Shown here piece after piece: positions 56,413 to 64,000 of a stretch of 64,000 bases of DNA. The first letter of the stretch is position 1. Each line of letters starts with the position of its first letter. The stretch is from the NCBI GenBank assembly GCA_004764695.1, contig SMSO01000036.1, positions 2,516,001 to 2,580,000 on the forward strand, written 5' to 3'. A program made the translations under genes and the position numbers. Below the pieces are notes generated by a model, which had not been told where the DNA came from, did not search any database, and saw only the letters and a list, made by a program, of their open reading frames with translations. This DNA is from Schizochytrium sp. TIO01 (lineage: Eukaryota > Sar > Bigyra > Thraustochytrida > Thraustochytriidae).

Positions 56413-58532
56413 TTACTCCTGCTCCTTGCGAGCAGCCTCAGCACGCTTCTTACGTTCACGGCGGAGAGCAGCCTTAGACTTTCCACCAGCGTTGGCAGAG
56501 GGGTTCTCGCCAACCACAGCAGTCATACCAGGAATGCTGTTGCTACTGCTACTAGGAAAACCGTTAGCAGCAAGACCAGCGAGGCCACCAAGCTTGCGTG
56601 GGCCAGAAGACGTGTCGCGCTCAGCACGCATCATTGCAGAAAGGGATCCACTGGCGCCAGGCGGCCGGTAGACACCCTTGGGCTTGGCAGCGGCACCGCT
56701 GCTGGCCTCGATCGTGGGGATTTTCTCGCCCTTCTTAAGAGGAGTCTGAGGGCGGTCAGGATAGGTGCCCGAGGCCGCAGGGCGGAAGACAGCCTTGGTA
56801 GCCTCGCGAACCTTGACGTCGTAGAGGTGAACACCACGGTAGGTATAAAATGAGATACCGTTATCCACACGCATACGAGGGAAGAGGGTACCGGTCATGA
56901 AAAAGCGACCGCAAGGTGACCACTCCTGGGAAACGGCACAGTTGGCACGGACGGAGCCCATTTTGGCCTTCTTGTTCATATCCCAAAAGTCCATATCACC
57001 AGACAAGTTGCCAAAGCCACCAAGGCAGACAAAACGGCCGTGTGGGCTGTAGCGGATGGTGTTACGGTGAGCCTGACCGAAATCAAAGATAGGGTCACCC
57101 TTCATGTTGTAGAGCACAGAGCTAGCTGGGCTACGTCCAGAGATAGCAATGAATTGACGGCTCTGAGGGCTCCATGCAAAGTCATGGAAGGGACCATCGT
57201 CCTTATGCGGCATAATTTTACAGTCAAACTGACCATCGGTGTGTAAGAGGTAGAGGGCAGACTCTCCGTAGTATGATTGACCAGTGGTATCGACATCAGT
57301 CTCGGTCTTGACCAAGACAGCCTCTCCGTTGGGAGACCACTCGAACTTGCACTCAGTGGCCTTGAAGGTGGACTTTGTAATAAGGGGCTGCTCAAGCTGT
57401 TCACCAGAGTAGCTGTACACGCTGAGCTTGGCTGGGCCCGAGTTGGACTCAGGTCTAAAGCAAGCAATCATGCAGGGGTTTTCCTCAGAAAGCTCGCCAT
57501 CCTTCTTCTTGAGAGAGAACTGGCTAACACCCTCGCACTTGACCTGTTGTTTGTTTGGTTATACATAATAATGAGAGCAAAGTTAGTCCATCAGCCCATT
57601 TCCTGTCTCTTCAATTTTCTCAAGATTGCTTCACTGCGTGGTATCAGTATCGTTACATCATCTCCCAGTGACCATTAACACGTAACATGTTTCGGATTTG
57701 GTGCTCGGCAAAGCATTAGCGTCATGAGGGCGCCCCCGAAGGAGAAACCAGTCAGAAGTAGTGACGAGTTTGTGCTTTAATGTGGATTTATCTTCATTGC
57801 ACAAAACCTTACATGGTACGAAAACAACTGTTCATGGGAGAGAGTAATACGATGATGCCATGCACGAGCTTATAGGCTCGCTGCTGCAAAAGAGGCTATC
57901 TTTGGGTATGTTTTACAAAAATACCTGCTTGCTCATAGCAGATTTAAAACAGAAAAATATGAAACACTTACCTTGGTGTAGCGGTCGAGCTCGGTGCCGT
58001 TGTACATGTTGATAAAATTCTTGACCATGTGGCCAGCCACAAGCTCGTCATCAGTCCACTTGACCATGGGCCAAGTGGTCTCAAGGAGGTTCTTCTCAAT
58101 CATGCGGAACATGACATTTCCATCGGCAACACGCCAAACGGTGAAATTACCTCCATCTTCAGATGCCTGCGCAGTCCACTTCTCCCAGGTCACAAGAAAG
58201 GTACCAAGCGGAGAAAGTGCCATCTTCATGATGTTGGGCCGTTCGATCTTGTTGATCTCGATGCCAGAGTCAGAGTCGAGGACGGTAACAACATTGTTGC
58301 GGAGGATGGCGACTCGGGATCCGTCAACAGGGTTGAATACAAAGTCTTTCACGGGCGCCTCGACCTTGGAGAAGCGCTCGTCAAGGTCATCCTTGTCCAC
58401 AAGCTCGCCGCGGCGCTTGTTGGGGCCAAGCTTGAACTCGAGGCCCTCACGGCCAAGCACGGCATACTGGATGCGCTTGTACGGCTTTGCTGCAGGCGGT
58501 GCCTCAGCGGCGGCGGCGTCTGGTGCGCTCAT
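56413..58532 (-). CDS. EIF2A: Translation initiation factor eIF2A (two exons)
   Basis: eIF2A is a WD-repeat protein that can deliver initiator tRNA to the 40S ribosome in a GTP-independent way. I rebuilt it as exon 58532-57972 and exon 57543-56413 on the minus strand, 563 residues. The splice (GTAAGT donor, ACAACAG acceptor, phase 0) joins ELDRYTK to VKCEGVSQFSL, a join typical of the family. The beta-propeller region follows (CKFEWSPNGEAVLVKT, FHDFAWSPQSRQFIAISG, TIRYSPHGRFVCLGGFGNLSG, CAVSQEWSPCGRFFMTG, DNGISFYTYRG). After it comes the linker VFRPAASGTYPDRPQTP and a basic helical tail (KAALRRERKKRAEAARKEQE). The frame extends 36 codons upstream of ATG 58532 but has no earlier ATG, so I start there. 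Confidence 0.95.
57544..57971 (-). other. EIF2A: eIF2A intron (428 bp)
   Basis: On the minus strand the donor is ACCAAG|GTAAGT and the acceptor CAACAG|GTCAAG, phase 0. It has in-frame stops if read through, and splicing restores the conserved eIF2A sequence. Confidence 0.92.
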
Positions 58533-61420
58533 AGCGGCTGCGGCAGGGTGGCTCGACTCGCGCAGCTGCGACGTGGCGGCTGCGACAGAGGAGCTAAATT
58601 GGATTGAGTTAAAGGTTTGTTTTGGATTTGATGCTGCCACGCAGCTGCCGTTTGCAGGAAGTGAATGGCACTTGTTCCGCTAATGTTCCTTTCTTGAGAT
58701 CCATACTTTAATAGTGATGTGAATATGAAATGTGAATAAACAGAGACCCAGGGAACGTTGAATGAGTGATGGAGAATGAAGACTTGCAGGATTCTGGATC
58801 AAATTGATCTAAATCAACGATGTTTAGTGAATGCCACGGGGGCATACGATGATGCTTTTACTGCCACACCACCACCGCCTGAAGTTTTGCGATGATTGTC
58901 ATAACTCCTCAACCAAACATCTTGGATGAGCGAGTGCGCTTCGGAAAGCAAAAAACATCGCTGTGACGTGCCTCGTGTTTTAAGTAGTTATGTGGAGCGA
59001 ATGGAAATTCGGGTTTCACTTACTTAGAGTTCGACCACAAATACCCCTGCAAAGACTCAGACTCATCTTCACCGTGCAATGTTCTCCGTGCTCGCTCGGG
59101 CAGTCCTGCAGCACAAATGACTCTGGTGCAGGACGAAATCCATGCTCTTGTTTAATAATCGAATGAAGATCAAGTCACCATCATTGATGGTGGTGATCTC
59201 GACTGACCATAGGAGTACTTGCTATATAGCACTATGCTATTTGTGGATTGCCAGGTTGGGGCACGCATGAAGACCAACCACTCTCACTAGCCACACGACT
59301 ACTACTCCCATCTATCAAGCTTTGGGCAACAACAATTATGATCACAATAACAACAGTAACAACAAACACTCGAAAGCAAATCACTCATGCTGAAGACCAC
59401 CTGATGCTAGTACCTCTAGCTAGGTGCCTACGTACCTATTGACAGGTGGCCTACCACTGCAACTAAAGTGGGTTGTTGCGATGTTTCCAGTTGACTGTTT
59501 TGGTTTGCAACCACTCAGTGAAAGCGCTATTGATGCAGAAGCTGTATCACTTGCTTAGACGTTCTATTCCAAGACAAACTTAAAAGTTGATCTTTTGTAT
59601 TACGCTCTGTTCAAGTTCGACGTTTTATGAAAATCAGGTTCATGCAGTTGAGACGCAGCCCACAGCGAGTCATGTGTGAAGCAGTAGAAACGTCAAGAAG
59701 CATGAGAAACAAAGCACAGCCTCTTATAAGCTAGGTAGACCTTGAATTTGGCCACGATGGCAATTTATTGAACCGAGGCTGTGAACATGATTAATGCTGT
59801 TCGAACATTCTGCTCACGGCAGCAACCTAGGTTCTTACAGTTGACACGGCCTCGCGATTCCTCGCAAAGTCTGAAATGAATGGTTGGTTCTGGCGTGCTC
59901 AAGCTAGTGTATCGATGTTTTCTCTTTCCTGCACTTACTTTTCGTACGCTCTACTTTGTGGACCCAATTCTCTACTTTGTGGCCCTCTATACTCTAGTTT
60001 TCTCGTCATGCGCAATAGTCGAAAAGGAATAGAAAAACGCACTATGTTTCGCTACTTCTAATATACCTCCTGCTTAGTCTTTCTGGAGGTGCTCAGGGTG
60101 CCATGTGGGTGTATTGTAGAATTGTTTTACTTCATATAAGTGAGGTGGCGCGCGCAGAACTCGCCTGGGAAAGGACTAAGCCAGTTGTTTGCCCGCAGGA
60201 CCCGCGGGATTGAGTCCTTGTGTACAGTAGAGAATACACTTGCAAGTGGAGTAAAGGATGTTTATAAAGTAGACCAAACGGGTTGCAAGTGGGGATCCTG
60301 CGACTTAAGTTCCACTGCTCAGGAATTCGAAAAAAAGTTTTCTTTATTGGCGATTTCTTTTTTCTTCTTCTGAAGATGAAGAAAAAAGACATACCACGAG
60401 GATGGAGGAGAAACGGCGTCGAGCGAGCACATTGGTGTACGTTGGGCAAAAGGTGGCCCCTTATTCTTTGTAAACTAAGCACATGTCCGTCATTCAATTC
60501 GCTGTCTGTCTCGCACTCCTCAATCGTAATCTAATTCACTGTATAAATTTTAATTTGTAATATATATATTATTTTTTTATGTCGCCAAGAATTGCGGAAT
60601 TCGATGAAGAACCCACCAGTAACGGAGTTGATTTGATTCTTCATAGTTCATGTGCCTCCACAGCCAATTCCTGCCGGCTCGTCGCAGATCAAAGACGCGG
60701 TCCACGCAGAGCCTCCCTTGCCTCCTCGCCCTCCTCCTCGAGTCCAAGCTGGTCGCTTTGTGGAGAATGGGCAGCGGACTTTGCATTCATCTTAGAAAAC
60801 GAAAGAAGAAACAAAAAAGGGGCGTCGTACAATAGGACAACACCAAATACTATAGAGAATGGAAAGTAGAGAATGGCATTCTTTCCTTTCCCCCAATAGA
60901 ATAAATAAACTTTGTTTTCCTTTTTTTTCAACCAAAGAAAAAGCGAGAGAAGGCCAAGGCGGTGGAGGAGAGAGTCCGCTGATTGTCGCAACATCGGGAT
61001 TCGCAAGCAGGATGTGTTATTGATTGGTTCCTCGTCCTCAACGGGAGCACGGCACGAAAGAGAGCCTTTGGCATGTAGGAGGGGAAGAAGAAATGCAGGC
61101 AGCCTGGTGCTAGAATATTGCATCCATATAACATGGCAGGGAGCTTTCTTTGGTGCAAGAGGAGTTTTTTAGTTTTTTTAGTTTTAGTCTGAAAGTTTTT
61201 AATTAAAAAAATGTTATTAAAATTGGTGGAGTCTTGAAGGGAGTGGAGGAGACCAGAGAAGACTAGGCAAAGCAAGGCCAGGCAAGACAAGACAAACCCG
61301 ATTGCGATTCCGTGGGCGCTTCGGAAGAGCGCTCAGGAGTGTGCGAGAGAGGTTTGGTACAAGGGCTACTTGCTCGCATCCTTCGCTTGAGTGGAGTGAT
61401 AACGTTTGTGCCCGAGGAAA
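58533..61420. other. Divergent intergenic region between eIF2A and NOG1
   Basis: About 2.9 kb without a supported gene. An ATG-started frame of 96 codons at 60579-60869 has no recognisable features, and opposite-strand frames overlap it. A GTACC-type palindrome lies at 59408-59440. AT-rich stretches are found at 60540-60580 and 61165-61225. The two ends should contain the eIF2A and NOG1 promoters. Confidence 0.5.
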
Positions 61421-63406
61421 ATGACGTCCAAGTATGACTTCAAGTCGATTCGGCCTGTGCCTACCTCAGATGACTTCTTGGACATCGTCCTGAGCAAGAC
61501 GCAGCGCAAGACGCCGACCGTCGTGCACCAGGGTTATGCCATTGGCCGTATCCGTGCATTCTACATGCGCAAGGTGAAGTTCGCTGCTGAGGCCTTCACC
61601 GAGCGTCTTGGCTGGATTCTCGACGACTTCCCCAAGCTCGACGACATCCACCCCTTCTACGGTGACCTCTGCAACGTTCTCTACGATCGCGACCACTACA
61701 AGCTCGCTCTCGGCCAGCTTAACGTTGCCAAGAGTCTCATCGCCACCACGTCCCGCGACTATGCCCGTCTCCTCAAGTACGGTGACTCTCTCTACCGTTG
61801 CAAGCAGCTCAAGCGTGCTGCTCTCGGTCGCATGGCCACCCTCATGAAGAAGCACAAGAGCTCTTTGGGCTACCTCGAGGAAGTCCGCAAGCATCTCAGC
61901 CGTCTGCCTTCGATCGACCCCAGCACACGTACGCTGCTCATCACTGGCTACCCGAACGTTGGTAAGTCGAGTTTCATGAACAAGGTCACTCGCGCCGACG
62001 TCGAGGTGCAGCCGTACGCCTTTACCACCAAGTCGCTGTACGTTGGTCACATGGACTACAAGTACCTGCGGTGGCAGGTACTTGATACCCCTGGTATTCT
62101 GGACAAGCCTCTTGAGGAGCGCAACACCATCGAAATGCAGGCCATCACTGCTCTGGCGCATCTCCAATGCTGTGTCATGTACTTCGTAGATCTCTCGGAG
62201 CAGTGCGGTTGGACCCTGGAGCAGCAGGTTGCTCTCTTTGACAACATCCGCCCACTCTTTGCCAACAAGCCTCTCGTCATTGTTGCCAACAAGATTGATG
62301 TTGCGCCGTTTGAGGCTCTTTCCCAGGTGCACAAGACCTTGCTCGACAAGATGGTCAAGGAGTCCGGCGCTGAGCTGTTGCCCATGAGTGCAGCTGCTGA
62401 CATGAACATTGCAAACGTGAAGCAGCGCGCCTGCGAGCTCCTACTCGAGCGCCGTGTGGAGATGAAGGCTAAGAGTAAGAAGGCTGCTGGCATCCTCAAC
62501 CGCCTCACCGTTGCGGTGCCCGCCGCACGCGACCAGAAGACACGGCCTGCCTTCATCCCTGAGGGCGTCATCGAGGCCCGCGCTCGCAAACAAGCCAATG
62601 CTGGCGATGATGCCGACATGGACGTGGATATGGACGGAGAGGAGCGCAAGAAGACGCTTCACCAGCTGGAGCAGGAGGCTGGAGGCCCCGGACACATTTC
62701 GTTCGACTACAGGAGATACTACAACCTCCGCAAGGAGGAGTTCAAGTTCGACGTCATCCCCGAGATCGTGGACGGAAAGAACATCGCAGACTTTATCGAC
62801 GTGGACATCATGGAGAAGCTCGAGGCTCTCGAGCGCGAAGAGGACGAGCGCGCCGCTCGCGAAGAGGCAGAGCTGGCGGCTTACGAGGATGCCGAGTCCG
62901 ATATGGACGAGGAGGAGAAGGACTTCGCAGACCGCATCCGCAAGAAGAAGGCACTCATCGTCGCCAAACACCGCGAGGACAAGCACAAGGTACGCGGACG
63001 CCTCTCACGCAAACACACGGCAGCATCCACGAAGGACGCATCTGCCGTCAAGGGCGAGATGGAAGACATTGGATACGACGCAGGCACTGTGGAGCCCGAG
63101 ACTGCTCGGGGACGCAAGCGCGAACGGTCCCTTGGACCTGGTGCCGAGGCCAACGAGGCCGAGGAGTCCGAACGCAACAAGAGGTCCAGCCGCTCCAGAT
63201 CTGTGGTACGCGAGCTTCAGCGCGAGGCGACCTCCTCGCTTGGAACAGTCGAGCGTGCCGTACAGGCGAACAAGCGCATGAAGAAGGCCCAGCAGGGCTT
63301 CCAGCTCAAGGCCCGCGCCGGAGAGGCCGATCGCCATGTCACCATCAAGATGCCCAAGCACTTGTTTACCGGCAAGCGCGGTATTGGCAAGAACCAGAGA
63401 AGATAA
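61421..63406 (+). CDS. NOG1: Nucleolar GTP-binding protein 1 (NOG1/GTPBP4)
   Basis: NOG1 is an essential GTPase bound to pre-60S ribosomal particles in the nucleolus. The product is 661 residues, close to the yeast protein (647). The N-terminal helical domain is clear (FKSIRPVPTSDDFLDIVLSKTQRKTP, RAFYMRKVKFAAEAF). The GTPase motifs are G1 GYPNVGKSS (about 176-184), G3 DTPGILD, G4 NKID and G5 SAA. The NOGCT region begins at HISFDYRRYYNLRKEEF and continues through IPEIVDGKNIADFIDVDI. A charged C-terminal tail ends KHLFTGKRGIGKNQRR. I chose ATG 61421 (A at -3) because five further upstream in-frame codons include no ATG. No introns; strong C-ending codon bias. Confidence 0.98.
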   Translation: MTSKYDFKSIRPVPTSDDFLDIVLSKTQRKTPTVVHQGYAIGRIRAFYMRKVKFAAEAFTERLGWILDDFPKLDDIHPFYGDLCNVLYDRDHYKLALGQLNVAKSLIATTSRDYARLLKYGDSLYRCKQLKRAALGRMATLMKKHKSSLGYLEEVRKHLSRLPSIDPSTRTLLITGYPNVGKSSFMNKVTRADVEVQPYAFTTKSLYVGHMDYKYLRWQVLDTPGILDKPLEERNTIEMQAITALAHLQCCVMYFVDLSEQCGWTLEQQVALFDNIRPLFANKPLVIVANKIDVAPFEALSQVHKTLLDKMVKESGAELLPMSAAADMNIANVKQRACELLLERRVEMKAKSKKAAGILNRLTVAVPAARDQKTRPAFIPEGVIEARARKQANAGDDADMDVDMDGEERKKTLHQLEQEAGGPGHISFDYRRYYNLRKEEFKFDVIPEIVDGKNIADFIDVDIMEKLEALEREEDERAAREEAELAAYEDAESDMDEEEKDFADRIRKKKALIVAKHREDKHKVRGRLSRKHTAASTKDASAVKGEMEDIGYDAGTVEPETARGRKRERSLGPGAEANEAEESERNKRSSRSRSVVRELQREATSSLGTVERAVQANKRMKKAQQGFQLKARAGEADRHVTIKMPKHLFTGKRGIGKNQRR

Positions 63407-64000
63407 GCATCGTTATTACGAAAAAACAGTCACATTACTTACCTACCTATCTACACAATTCTATCCATCCTCTACCTTTTACTACTTTTACACAGCAAAC
63501 TCATCTTTCGACTTCAATCCTCAAAGAACTCACTACTTTTCGATTACAACCACCACTAGAGACATTAGAAAGAATGAAGCACACACAAGTACAAAAAGCA
63601 TTGTTTCTCATTTGTTTCATTTTCTTCCCTCTCCACTATCGTAACTTGTACTCAATTTTCGCCACGCTGCCTTCAGTAGCAAATACTTTAGCACACCAAG
63701 GATCGACGAAAGAAAATAGAAAATCACCATCGGACATTCAAGACCGCTCGTTAAAATGAGGATTAGCCTCTATCATCATCATGATTGGGCTATTTTCAAG
63801 AAAATACAAGGTCATAAGGACTGAGCTACTTGCAGGCTCTAAAACTCTAATACAAGCAATGTTTTAGAATATCAGTTTTCCCGGGGGAGTGGAGAAGAGG
63901 GCATCTCTTCTAATTTTCGTTGAACTATTTCGCTATTGAGTAAGATACAAGCTCAAGAGATGAACTTCTTTGCACAGGAATCGATTTGTTTCGACACGCA
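63407..64000. other. 3' flank of NOG1
   Basis: No gene is recognised. It opens with a CTTACCTACCTATCTAC segment (63437-63455) related to the dispersed palindrome family. Short frames exist (to 63759) without supporting features. Confidence 0.45.

Noticed and set aside
58533-58640. Extra 36 N-terminal codons of eIF2A
   Set aside because: The frame is open but starts at GTG with no ATG; the first ATG is 58532.
60579-60869. 96-codon ATG-started frame
   Set aside because: Low complexity (Ser-rich) and no recognisable family; upstream is AT-rich but no other support.
61466-62332. 288-codon frame opposite NOG1
   Set aside because: Shadow of NOG1; no recognisable domain.

Overview
This is a eukaryotic nuclear window with 13 protein-coding genes that I can support, on both strands. 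Most genes are single long open frames. Three of them (at 8283, 33605 and 58532) contain one short intron with a GTAAGT donor and an AG acceptor. The gene content (NOG1, eIF2A, TAF9, Ino1-type inositol-phosphate synthase, a tubulin tyrosine ligase-like enzyme, a calponin-homology/coiled-coil protein, a Rho exchange factor) fits a free-living protist able to make cilia. A stramenopile of the labyrinthulomycete/thraustochytrid type is my best guess, from overall style only.

Layout. 0.8-14.3 kb is gene-dense: a CH-domain/coiled-coil giant (+), an atypical Rab-like GTPase (-), a disordered coiled-coil protein with one intron (+), and a PDZ-DH-PH Rho exchange factor (-). 14.3-24.8 kb is a 10.5 kb gene desert with AT-rich islands and many copies of a short palindrome related to GTAGGTACCTAC. 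24.8-36.3 kb holds an inward-rectifier-type potassium channel (+), then TTLL (-), TAF9 (-) and a carrier-like protein with a thioredoxin-like tail (-). 40.9-45.2 kb is a metallo-beta-lactamase/cyclic-nucleotide-binding protein (+). 48-63.4 kb is sparse and carries housekeeping genes: tryptophan synthase beta (+), inositol-3-phosphate synthase (+), eIF2A (-) and NOG1 (+).

The most unusual gene is the Kir-type channel. Its cytoplasmic domain is split by an insertion of about 465 residues that contains a near-perfect C2H2 zinc-finger motif. The selectivity filter reads TVGYT instead of TxGYG.

Three genes (at 1415-1421, 30528-30533 and 42962-42965) are each split by a single-base frame change at a homopolymer. 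In all three the two halves make one recognisable or plausible protein. Assembly errors are the simplest reading; programmed frameshifting is the alternative. Neither can be decided from the sequence alone.

There is no operon logic. Two groups recur: cytoskeleton/cilia/signalling (CH protein, Rab-like, RhoGEF, TTLL, Kir, cNMP-binding protein) and growth/biosynthesis (TAF9, TrpB, Ino1, eIF2A, NOG1). The latter, apart from TAF9, have visibly more C-ending codons. I found no rRNA, tRNA, CRISPR or intact mobile element.
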